This document shows positions 1 through 5,980 of a DNA stretch of 9,800 nucleotides, piece after piece. Each line of letters opens with the position of its first letter. Positions within the stretch are counted from its first letter, which is position 1. Made by a program: the position numbers and the translations under genes. Origin of the DNA: Bacteroidota bacterium (GTDB taxonomy: Bacteria > Bacteroidota > Ignavibacteria > SZUA-365 > JAADGX01); assembly GCA_024276335.1 (NCBI GenBank), contig JAJRXL010000080.1, positions 1 to 9,800 on the forward strand. Direction: 5' to 3'. Below the pieces are notes generated by a model that saw only the letters and a program-made list of their open reading frames with translations, was not told the origin of the DNA and did not search any database.

Positions 1-2
1 AG

Positions 3-122
3 GGAGGGGGCTCAGATTATCATGGCGGCGACAGGGAAGATGATGTACATTTCGGGAAATTCACCATCTCAACAGAGATGGTGAAGACCATCGTGCTCCG
101 CTCCACGTTACAGCAACAGTAA
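3..122 (+). CDS. C-terminal end of an unidentified protein (5' end outside window)
   Basis: An open frame runs in from the left edge and ends at TAA 120-122, giving 39 residues with no stop. The visible tail is hydrophilic and Gly/Asp/His-rich at first, then changes to an amphipathic stretch ending in STLQQQ. I do not recognise the family. It is probably coding because it shares its strand with ribH, ends only 12 bases before the ribH ATG, and its stop codon overlaps the ribH ribosome-binding site (AAAGGA, 121-126), a layout typical of an operon. The alternative is that it is an untranslated leader that happens to be open. The fragment is too short to assign a function. Confidence 0.5.
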   Translation, partial: GGGSDYHGGDREDDVHFGKFTISTEMVKTIVLRSTLQQQ

Positions 123-134
123 AGGACCCACATT

Positions 135-614
135 ATGTTCACCCCAATCGAAGGTAGTCTTAATGCGAAAGGTTTCCGGTTCGCCCTCGTAGTCAGCCGG
201 TGCAATGATGTCATCACCCGGAGGCTTCTCGACGGGGCGATCGATTGTCTCACCCGTCACGGCGCCGAAGAATCGCAGTATAAGGTGATTTATTGCCCGG
301 GAAGTTTCGAAATCCCCCTCGTGGCCAAGTACGCCATAAAGTCGGAAAACGTCGATGCCGTGATCTGCCTCGGCGCGGTCGTCCGTGGCGATACGCCGCA
401 CTTCGAGTACATCGCGGGCGAAGTGACCAAGGGCATCGCCCAGCTCTCGCTCGAATCGGAGAAGCCGGTCGTGTACGGCGTCCTTACCACCGACACCATG
501 GAGCAGGCCCTCGAACGGGCGGGAATGAAATCGGGAAACAAGGGCTGGGACGCTGCCCTGTCCGCCATCGAGATGGTGAATCTTATCGCGCAATTCCAGA
601 AATTGGACGCCTGA
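135..614 (+). CDS. ribH: 6,7-dimethyl-8-ribityllumazine synthase (RibH)
   Basis: Cytosolic enzyme of riboflavin biosynthesis. It condenses 5-amino-6-ribitylamino-uracil with 3,4-dihydroxy-2-butanone 4-phosphate to give the lumazine that riboflavin synthase uses. The protein has 159 residues, the normal family length. Visible motifs are PGSFEIP (55-61), GAVVRGDTPHFEY (80-92) with the expected catalytic His89, GVLTTDTMEQALERAG (115-130) and the terminal NKGWDAALSAIEM block (135-147). The start is ATG 135, with AAAGGA at 121-126 eight bases upstream. The N-terminal substrate motif reads SRCND (21-25), where the usual form has Phe or Trp at the third position; Cys23 is reported as a finding. The gene overlaps the next gene by one base (TGATG). 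No other rib gene is visible in the window. The identification is secure. Confidence 0.97.
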   Translation: MFTPIEGSLNAKGFRFALVVSRCNDVITRRLLDGAIDCLTRHGAEESQYKVIYCPGSFEIPLVAKYAIKSENVDAVICLGAVVRGDTPHFEYIAGEVTKGIAQLSLESEKPVVYGVLTTDTMEQALERAGMKSGNKGWDAALSAIEMVNLIAQFQKLDA

Positions 615-2869
615 TGCGGCAACGAATTTTTCTCCTCCTCTTTTCCGTGCTTGCGTCCGGTTCCCTTACCGCGCAAAATTTCGGCGAGTGGACCTCCTAC
701 ACGTCCATGAAACGCGTGCGCGCACTCTCCGCTTCATCGCACGCCGTGTGGGCGGCGACCGAGGGAGGCGTCTTCCGGTACGTTCCCGGAATGGATTCCA
801 CCGACGCGTTCACGACATTTACTAACATTGAAGGATTGGCCGGGATCGACGCCTCGAGCATTGCCGTGACCGGCCAACGCGTACTCGTCGGCTTCGGATC
901 GGGAAATATCAATATGCTGGATGGCGACCGGTGGACACTGGTGCCGGATATCGCCCGCAGTACCAACTATACCCGGCGGGGTATCAACACTTTTGCTCCC
1001 TATAGGGACCGTGTGTTCGTTGGGACGGAATTTGGTGTAACGGAGTTTTTTCCGGATACGCGCGAATTCGGCGATACCTACGTGCAGTTCGGCAGCCTTC
1101 CCTCGCCGGCATCGGTGAACCGCGTCGTTATTTCGGCGGGCACCATCTGGGTTGCGACAGATCGGGGAGTCGCGCAGGCTTCTTTGTCCGCTTCCAATCT
1201 CCAGGAGCCGGACTCCTGGACGTCATACACCGTGTCGGAAGGGCTCCCGGCCAATAACACGCTGACGCTCCAGGATTTCCGAGGCGAGATGATTGCCGGC
1301 ACCGAGTCCGGTGTGGCCGTCTTTCGAAATGGATCATGGGCCGCATTGCCCGCGTTTCCTTCCGGAGGAGTCGTGGACCTGGCCTCGACTGGCGATACCC
1401 TGTATGTCTTGACGAAAAACGACCTCTTCCGCGCAACCGCGCTGGACAACCTGGAGAAATTGCATTCGTCGGCTCCCGGTGTGGAATTCACCAACCTGTT
1501 CCTTAATACATCCGGCCAGCTTTGGATGGGCACCACGGACGGTATCGTCGAACACCGGGGAGGCGATGCATGGATCTACCTGAAGCCGGACGGACCGAAT
1601 TCCAACCAGTTCACGAGCCTGGCCATTTCCACCACCGGCGTTTTGTGGGCGGCCTCTGGGCGGGACGCGCAGGGAAAGGGCTTCTACGGGTTCGACGGGA
1701 CCCACTGGATGAATTACACCACGACCACGCACCCGGAGATCGAGTCGAATTCGTATCTCTTGGTTGCCGCCGCTCCGAATGGTGCAATGGTCTTCGGGGG
1801 ATGGGGCGCGGGGCTCCTCGTTCGCTATCGCGACGGAACTCTCCAGCGATTTGATGAAACCAACGTGCCCGATTTCCCGGGTGTCGTGGGAGGACCTGGT
1901 TTCAACGCTATCGGCGGTGTGGCCGTGGATCGCAACGGAACGGTGTGGATAGTGCATTTCAGGACCGGCAACGGGTCGATTCTCAGCGCCTTTACTGCCG
2001 ATTCGACGTGGTACTTTTTCTCCAATCCCGTATCGCCGGAAATCACCTACCTGACACAACTGGTCATCGACGCGTACGGAACCAAGTGGATCATGCCGTC
2101 CAACGGATCGCCGTTCCAGGGTCTCGTGTATTTCAACGACAGCGGCACTCTGGAGGACTGGTCCGACGACACGTGGGGTTCTATGTCGGTAAGGGGACCG
2201 GAAGGGCTGGATGCGGCGAAAGTGACCGCTCTCGCCGTGGATCGCACGGGCGATCTCTGGATCGGTACGGATATCGGGTTGCGGACCATCTTTAACACCC
2301 GGAACCCGGAACGGGTGATCAAGACCTGCAATAATACCCTGTGCAACATCGAGGGGCAATACATCACCTGTATTGCGATCGATCCTCTCAATAACAAGTG
2401 GATCGGAACCAAGAACGGTGTTTTCGTCCTTTCCGCCGACGGCGGGTTTATCATCGCCCAGTACAACGAGTCGAACTCCCCCTTGCTGTCGAACGAGGTG
2501 AGAGCCATCGTCGTACATCCCCAGACAGGCGTCGCCTATATCGGTACGGACAAGGGACTGTCTGCGTTGCGCACAACCAGCATTCTGCCGCGCGAGTCAT
2601 TCGAGAAACTCCGGGTCTCGCCCAATCCCTTCCGGCCGGGTTTGCACGACGAGGTGTACATCGACGGCCTTGTCGAGGAGACCACACTGAAAATCGTTAC
2701 GCCAGACGGCGCCCTGGTGGCCGAGATTCCGACTCCCGGTGGCAGGATCGGGTCGTGGGACGGTCGCGCACGCGACGGCTCGCTGGTCAGGCCGGGCGTG
2801 TATTTCATCATCGCCTACAACTACGACGGAACCAAGGCCGCTGTTGGAAAAATCGCTGTAATTCGTTAA
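614..2869 (+). CDS. PorZ-like secreted beta-propeller protein with type IX secretion-style C-terminal domain
   Basis: The protein has 751 residues. Residues 1-21 form a clear signal peptide (MRQR, then a hydrophobic run ending LTA-Q), so export across the inner membrane is expected. The body carries repeated two-component-regulator-propeller-like blades with W-x-G/A-T-x-x-G cores, for example VWAATEGG (45), VFVGTEFG (134), IWVATDRG (178), MIAGTESG (226), LWMGTTDG (303), LWIGTDIG (548), KWIGTKNG (595) and AYIGTDKG (641). The C-terminal domain (about 664-751) begins RVSPNPF and holds SWDGRARDG, PGVYF and the final GKIAVIR, resembling PorZ and FlgD-like/type A sorting domains. PorZ is a surface component of the type IX attachment complex in Bacteroidota; that role here is inferred from layout. 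The start is ATG 614, overlapping the ribH stop, with a weak GGA six bases upstream; a frame open from 293 is only the ribH shadow. All three cysteines cluster at 572, 577 and 586. Confidence 0.75.
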   Translation: MRQRIFLLLFSVLASGSLTAQNFGEWTSYTSMKRVRALSASSHAVWAATEGGVFRYVPGMDSTDAFTTFTNIEGLAGIDASSIAVTGQRVLVGFGSGNINMLDGDRWTLVPDIARSTNYTRRGINTFAPYRDRVFVGTEFGVTEFFPDTREFGDTYVQFGSLPSPASVNRVVISAGTIWVATDRGVAQASLSASNLQEPDSWTSYTVSEGLPANNTLTLQDFRGEMIAGTESGVAVFRNGSWAALPAFPSGGVVDLASTGDTLYVLTKNDLFRATALDNLEKLHSSAPGVEFTNLFLNTSGQLWMGTTDGIVEHRGGDAWIYLKPDGPNSNQFTSLAISTTGVLWAASGRDAQGKGFYGFDGTHWMNYTTTTHPEIESNSYLLVAAAPNGAMVFGGWGAGLLVRYRDGTLQRFDETNVPDFPGVVGGPGFNAIGGVAVDRNGTVWIVHFRTGNGSILSAFTADSTWYFFSNPVSPEITYLTQLVIDAYGTKWIMPSNGSPFQGLVYFNDSGTLEDWSDDTWGSMSVRGPEGLDAAKVTALAVDRTGDLWIGTDIGLRTIFNTRNPERVIKTCNNTLCNIEGQYITCIAIDPLNNKWIGTKNGVFVLSADGGFIIAQYNESNSPLLSNEVRAIVVHPQTGVAYIGTDKGLSALRTTSILPRESFEKLRVSPNPFRPGLHDEVYIDGLVEETTLKIVTPDGALVAEIPTPGGRIGSWDGRARDGSLVRPGVYFIIAYNYDGTKAAVGKIAVIR

Positions 2870-2872
2870 TAT
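2844..2872 (+). promoter_or_regulatory. possible sigma-70-like promoter for the PUR-domain gene
   Basis: TTGGAA (2844-2849) and TAATAT (2867-2872) are separated by 17 bases, each matching four of six consensus positions. A second possible -10, TATAAG, lies at 2870-2875 but with a 20-base spacer. The site straddles the end of the PorZ-like gene and lies 45 bases before the GTG start of the next gene. It is a pattern match only. Confidence 0.25.
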
Positions 2873-2905
2873 AAGGCAATGTTTCCGTGAATTCATCACA
2901 GCAGA

Positions 2906-2912
2906 AAAGGAG
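2906..2912 (+). promoter_or_regulatory. strong Shine-Dalgarno that fixes a GTG start
   Basis: AAAGGAG, five bases before GTG 2918, is the strongest ribosome-binding site in the window. It decides the start, because the only ATG nearby (2934) is in another frame and an in-frame TGA sits upstream at 2888. Confidence 0.75.
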
Positions 2913-2917
2913 TAAAG

Positions 2918-3292
2918 GTGGAGAACTATCGAGATGAAGTATATTCGGAACGAGTCCGTGCGGGGAAGCGCACGTACTTTTTCGATGTGAAACCCACGCG
3001 TTCTGAAAAGGACTTCTTCATCACCATCACTGAAAGCAAGCGTATCAACGATGGAGATTACAAGAAGCATAAAATTTATCTCTACAAGGAAGATTTTGAA
3101 AAATTTGTCGATGCGTTGAACCGAAGCGTATCCAAGGCGCAGGAATCGATTGACAAGATCGGCGTAGAAGTTACGCGGGCCGCGATTGATGCTACCGGTG
3201 ATGAACCGTTTCCGGAAAGTAGTGAAGAGGACAGTTTTCTGCTGGACGATTTCGGTAGTGACGACGTCGAAGCGGAAGGACCGAAACTATAG
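2918..3292 (+). CDS. DUF3276 / PUR-domain nucleic-acid-binding protein
   Basis: Small cytosolic protein of 124 residues in the DUF3276 family, which is related in fold to PUR-alpha single-stranded DNA/RNA-binding proteins and is characteristic of Bacteroidota and relatives. Recognisable family blocks are ERVRAGKRTYFFDVKPT (11-27), FFITITESKR (33-42) and HKIYLYKEDFEKFVDAL (51-67), that is, beta strands followed by a helix as in one PUR repeat. Residues 95-120 form a strongly acidic tail (Asp/Glu/Ser-rich) that probably is disordered. Translation starts at GTG 2918 behind AAAGGAG. The gene lies 48 bases after the PorZ-like gene on the same strand, so it may be read through from the ribH operon or from its own promoter. 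Family membership is confident. The physiological role is not established by the sequence; RNA or single-stranded DNA binding is inferred from the fold. Confidence 0.9.
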   Translation: MENYRDEVYSERVRAGKRTYFFDVKPTRSEKDFFITITESKRINDGDYKKHKIYLYKEDFEKFVDALNRSVSKAQESIDKIGVEVTRAAIDATGDEPFPESSEEDSFLLDDFGSDDVEAEGPKL

Positions 3293-3411
3293 CTGGTTTT
3301 CTTTCACTCCCGTTTTTTCCTCTACATAACCCTGAGCAAGGCCATGGTGTGGAAGTGCCACGATACGGTCCCTTTTGGGGGGATGGAAAGACCGCGGGAG
3401 GGCGATTATAC

Positions 3412-3439
3412 ATGCTAACTGCAAGATGAATTGGCGAAT
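3412..3439. repeat. degenerate 7-base repeat array A1
   Basis: Read in steps of seven from 3412 the units are ATGCTAA, CTGCAAG, ATGAATT and GGCGAAT. The first three share a TG core at positions 2-3; the fourth has decayed. The units resemble those of the array at 3551-3580. Confidence 0.4.
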
Positions 3440-3550
3440 TGGGCCGTGGAGGAGTGGTTGTTTGCCCCGTTCCTTGGGCCAAATCCTAGATTAATGAATT
3501 GCCGCATGGAACCCCGGTCCACGGAAGACAGACCACTATGGAGCGATTCC

Positions 3551-3580
3551 AAATGTTAAATGCAGGATGTCGAATGCTAC
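3551..3580. repeat. degenerate 7-base repeat array A2
   Basis: ATG occurs at 3553, 3560, 3567 and 3574, an exact 7-base period over four units whose other four bases vary. Because seven is not a multiple of three, the period is not a coding signal. Confidence 0.6.
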
Positions 3581-3594
3581 GAGGAATTTCCGGA

Positions 3595-3611
3595 TTCCCG
3601 TTGACGGGGAA
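3595..3611. repeat. small REP-like hairpin
   Basis: TTCCCG and CGGGGAA flank a TTGA loop. Four G-C pairs form the stem, followed by two T-A pairs beyond a single bulged G. No T-run follows on either strand, so it is not a typical intrinsic terminator. It resembles the TTCCCG...CGGGAA arms of REP-type palindromes found in many bacterial spacers, possibly as a decayed copy. Confidence 0.35.
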
Positions 3612-3756
3612 ATGATGTAGATACAATCTCGGGTACCGACTTCGTTGCGATTCCGTTCAGCATGACGCCGAAACGCTCCATGTTTTACACAACGGACCTC
3701 ATTCGCACGTCCGCGCCCCCCGGAGTAATCCAACATCATCCGATTCCCTCGTATTC

Positions 3757-3779
3757 CTGTCCCCCTGTCCGTTGTCTGT
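3757..3779. repeat. degenerate 7-base repeat array B
   Basis: Units CTGTCCC plus one extra C, CTGTCCG and TTGTCTG follow each other. Successive starts are 8 then 7 bases apart (3757, 3765, 3772). The common core is YTGTC. Confidence 0.4.
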
Positions 3780-3810
3780 AAACAAGCGCAATTGCTATCA
3801 AGAAGCGTCG

Positions 3811-3831
3811 AATCGGTAATCCGAAATCCGA
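3811..3831. repeat. 7-base tandem repeat array C (AATCCGA)
   Basis: Three consecutive heptamers begin at 3811, 3818 and 3825: AATCGGT, AATCCGA and AATCCGA, the last two identical. The array ends 11 bases before the vanZ stop codon. Confidence 0.6.
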
Positions 3832-3842
3832 AAACGCGACTA

Positions 3843-4217
3843 TCATTCCTTTGATCCCGATCTGAAATACGCCGCTGCCGCGTACAGGAGCGCTCCTCCT
3901 CCGTTTGCGACCGCGTCCACCACGTCGGCGCTTCGGTCGGGCAGGAGCATCTGGTACACTTCTCCCAGGCTGCCGTACAGGGTAGCCGCGACTACGGCTA
4001 GGAGCAACGGCGCGGCGATGGAAGGCGTCACGGAAAAGGAACGATGCAGGAACAGCGCCATGATGAAGAACATGGCCGCGTGGATGAGTTTGTCCAGGGA
4101 AGGAACGTAGATCGGCGCCTTGGGAAACGAGGAACTGGGAAGGGTCAACAGGATGAAAATCACGGTCGCCCAGGCTATTGCCGGGAGGTGATGCGTGAGA
4201 AAGCGCCGTTGCGTCAC
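3843..4217 (-). CDS. VanZ-family small membrane protein
   Basis: The protein has 124 residues, with about four hydrophobic segments, each of which could span the membrane. VanZ-family hallmarks are a DKLIHAAMF block (42-50) in the second segment and the signature YGSLGEVYQMLLPDRSADVVDA (81-102, conserved E86, Q89, R95, D98 and D101) followed by N105. VanZ proteins are best known from teicoplanin resistance in enterococci, but most family members, likely including this one, have no proven role; no other vancomycin gene is nearby. The preferred start is GTG 4217, which overlaps the nnr stop as GTGA, implying translational coupling. An in-frame GTG at 4232 would add five residues. Neither start has a strong ribosome-binding site. 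The family is confident, the function unknown. Confidence 0.85.
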   Translation of the reverse strand: MTQRRFLTHHLPAIAWATVIFILLTLPSSSFPKAPIYVPSLDKLIHAAMFFIMALFLHRSFSVTPSIAAPLLLAVVAATLYGSLGEVYQMLLPDRSADVVDAVANGGGALLYAAAAYFRSGSKE

Positions 4218-5797
4218 TCTGCCGGTTTCCACACGTTTTCAATGGCCTTGAGCGCCTGGGGCAGGGCGTCGAGAAGATCGCCGGAGATCATGCCGTTCTC
4301 GCCTATGCGGGCGGCGGCGATGTCGCCGGCGGCGCCGTGTATGTACACTGCGCCAGAAACCGCGTCCGTAACCGGGATCTCGCGGGTCAGGAAAGCCGCG
4401 ATAATGCCGGAGAGGACGTCGCCGGAACCGGCGGTGGCCATGCCGGGATTGCCGCTGGAGTTGATGTAGGCCGCACCGTCGGAGTCGGCGGTGATCGTGG
4501 GCGCGCCCTTCAACACCAGGGTGACATTGTGCGCGGAGGCGAAATCCACGGTCATGGCGACCCGGTCGGCGGGGAGATCGCGGGAACTCTTGCCGATCAG
4601 CCGTGCAAACTCGCCCAAGTGGGGTGTGAGGATTCGCGCGGCGGGGGCGGCTTTGAGAATATCGGTGTGCCCGATCAGGGCAAAGAGCGCGTCCGCGTCG
4701 ACAACCAGCGGGATCGCGGCTTCACGAATTACCCGCCTGATGAGTTCGCCGGTCTCTTCGTTGCGTCCCATGCCCGGACCCACCACCGCCGCATCGGCCC
4801 GGCGGAGGAAACTGGCAATGGTATCCCACGCGGCCATGGAAACCATGTGGTCGGCGTTTTCCGCCAGGGGAACGGTCATGACCTCGGTGAGCTTTTCTTC
4901 CAGGATGGGATTGAGACTTGCGGGAACACCGAGCCACACCATGCCTCCTCCCGCCCGTAACGCCGCTTCCGAGGCTAGGGTCGCCGCGCCGGTCAGGCCG
5001 GGAGAACCGGCGATGAGAAAAATGCTTCCGTTCTGGTACTTGTGGACGTCGAACCGGTGAGGCATGAGCAACGGCCACACGTCTTCTTCATCGACCAGCC
5101 ACGTGTCGCACGGCGATCCCATCGTCACCGAGGGAGGCATACCAATATCCACGACGACGATCTCCCCGGCGTGCTCGAACCCGTCTCCGAAAAGCAGCCC
5201 TTGTTTCAATCCTCCCATTGTCGGGGTCAGGTCGGCGATGATGGCGTTGCCGCCGACGGTTCCCGTGTTGGCGTGAATTCCTGAAGGAATGTCGAGCGCA
5301 ACGATGGGGCAACCGTACTCGTTCATGGTGGTGAATGCCGATGAAAGGAACTCGTCCACCTGGCCGGTAAAGCCGGTGCCGAGCACTGCGTCCACGATCA
5401 GGTCGGGCGATTCCAGCGCGAGGAGGTCCACCAGGTCCTTGGATGAGCGAACATCGTGAAAGGCGACGTCGGAATTGACCTCCTTTTCCACCATCAGGAT
5501 TTCCAGGTTAACGCGCGCGTCGCCCCGGCGCTCCTGTTCGGGGCAGAGCTGGGCGCAGGTAACGCGGGCGCCGCGATTCAGGGCGTGGCGGGCCACGCCG
5601 TACCCGTCGCCGCCGTTGTTGCCTTTTCCGCATACGATGACGAGATTCTTCCCGTCCAGGGTTCCGTACTTGTTTTCGATGGCGTCCACGGCGCCCCGGC
5701 TGGCGTTTTCCATGAGGACGATGCCGGGGACGTGCGCTTCTTCAATTGCGCGGCGGTCGCAGTCGCGCATCAGTTCGGCGGTGAATACTGGTTGCAT
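4214..5797 (-). CDS. nnr: bifunctional NAD(P)HX epimerase / ADP-dependent NAD(P)HX dehydratase
   Basis: Cytosolic metabolite-repair enzyme of 527 residues, the usual length for the fused form. The N-terminal YjeF-type epimerase domain (about 1-225) interconverts R- and S-NAD(P)HX; visible motifs are GKGNNGGDG (57-65), D136 in DAVLGTGF and ALDIPSG (167-173). The C-terminal ribokinase-like dehydratase domain (about 235-523) restores NAD(P)H from S-NAD(P)HX using ADP; motifs are HKYQNG (252-257), GPGMG (340-344), DADAL (367-371), TPHLGEF (391-397), KGAPT (430-434) and NPGMATAGSGDVLSG (450-464), where D460 is the expected catalytic base. The start is ATG 5797, with only a weak CCGGAA upstream. 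The gene follows nuoN after a 183-base spacer and is coupled to vanZ. Its position after complex I genes fits an NADH-maintenance role, but nnr is a housekeeping gene found in many contexts. Confidence 0.96.
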   Translation of the reverse strand: MQPVFTAELMRDCDRRAIEEAHVPGIVLMENASRGAVDAIENKYGTLDGKNLVIVCGKGNNGGDGYGVARHALNRGARVTCAQLCPEQERRGDARVNLEILMVEKEVNSDVAFHDVRSSKDLVDLLALESPDLIVDAVLGTGFTGQVDEFLSSAFTTMNEYGCPIVALDIPSGIHANTGTVGGNAIIADLTPTMGGLKQGLLFGDGFEHAGEIVVVDIGMPPSVTMGSPCDTWLVDEEDVWPLLMPHRFDVHKYQNGSIFLIAGSPGLTGAATLASEAALRAGGGMVWLGVPASLNPILEEKLTEVMTVPLAENADHMVSMAAWDTIASFLRRADAAVVGPGMGRNEETGELIRRVIREAAIPLVVDADALFALIGHTDILKAAPAARILTPHLGEFARLIGKSSRDLPADRVAMTVDFASAHNVTLVLKGAPTITADSDGAAYINSSGNPGMATAGSGDVLSGIIAAFLTREIPVTDAVSGAVYIHGAAGDIAAARIGENGMISGDLLDALPQALKAIENVWKPAE

Positions 5798-5857
5798 GGC
5801 AATTCCGGAAGCAGTTCAGAAATCAGTGACAGCGCATCGAGCAACGTTCATGGATGA

Positions 5858-5886
5858 AAAATATCTCGCGGCGCGATGAAAACCAA
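5858..5886 (-). promoter_or_regulatory. possible promoter for nnr-vanZ
   Basis: On the minus strand TTGGTT (5886-5881) and TATTTT (5863-5858) are separated by 17 bases in the only AT-rich part of the spacer, about 60 bases before the nnr ATG. The second box plus its next two bases (TATTTTTC) also approaches the Bacteroidota -7 element TAnnTTTG. It is a pattern match only, but it would allow nnr to be transcribed independently of the nuo genes. Confidence 0.3.
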
Positions 5887-5898
5887 TTGGAGGGGGCG

Positions 5899-5919
5899 AG
5901 CGTTTAGCGAAGAGCGAGG
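5899..5919. repeat. 7-base tandem repeat array D (AGCGnnn)
   Basis: AGCG recurs at 5899, 5906 and 5913, an exact 7-base period (AGCGTTT, AGCGAAG, AGCGAGG), in the nuoN-nnr spacer (5798-5980). It is the same kind of structure as the arrays at 3412-3831 but with a different unit sequence. Confidence 0.5.
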
Positions 5920-5937
5920 CGCGGAAAGGCCGTGAGC

Positions 5938-5950
5938 TCCCGCTACGGGA
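5938..5950. other. short perfect hairpin in the nuoN-nnr spacer
   Basis: TCCCG and CGGGA pair perfectly around a CTA loop. A second weak stem with a bulge (GCC-CGCA-GGC core, about 5963-5980) lies between it and the nuoN stop. Neither is followed by a T-run on the minus strand, so they are poor intrinsic terminators, though they could act as 3'-end structures for nuoN mRNA. Confidence 0.25.
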
Positions 5951-5980
5951 ATGAAGACCGATCTCGGCCTGCGGGCCCGA

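Larger units (their letters stand above)
3293..3842. other. 550-base convergent non-coding spacer rich in short degenerate repeats
   Basis: This gap separates the plus-strand genes from the minus-strand vanZ. The short open frames here have no start signal or family resemblance. What it holds is: a pyrimidine-rich stretch with T6 at 3313-3318 just past the PUR-domain gene, without a convincing stem before it; four arrays with 7-base periodicity (3412-3439, 3551-3580, 3757-3779, 3811-3831); and an imperfect hairpin at 3595-3611. No tRNA and no clear intrinsic terminator was found. Base composition is less GC-rich than in the flanking genes. Confidence 0.7.

Noticed and set aside
293..613. A 107-residue N-terminal extension of the PorZ-like protein
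   Set aside because: It lies inside ribH in another frame, is Arg/Gly-rich shadow sequence, and would bury the clear signal peptide that begins at ATG 614.
1334..2518. A 394-residue minus-strand open frame opposite the PorZ-like gene
   Set aside because: It is codon-aligned with the real gene and is explained by the same codon bias. It has no ribosome-binding site and no recognisable domain.
3292..3320. Possible intrinsic terminator after the PUR-domain gene
   Set aside because: A T6 run is present at 3313-3318, but the only stem before it (GAAAC with GTTTTC, containing a bulge) is weak and about 14 bases too far upstream.
3536..3739. A small minus-strand open frame in the convergent spacer
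   Set aside because: Its end is translated from the 7-base array at 3551-3580, its composition is unlike that of the neighbouring genes, and no start signal or homologous motif is visible.
3843..4217. Glycopeptide (teicoplanin) resistance function for the VanZ-family gene
   Set aside because: Only the family signature is present. No vanA/vanH/vanX-type genes are nearby, and most VanZ-family proteins have no demonstrated link to resistance.
3736..4242. A 168-residue minus-strand open frame overlapping vanZ in another frame
   Set aside because: It is an Arg/Pro-rich shadow. The overlapping frame carries the VanZ signature residues and hydrophobic helices.
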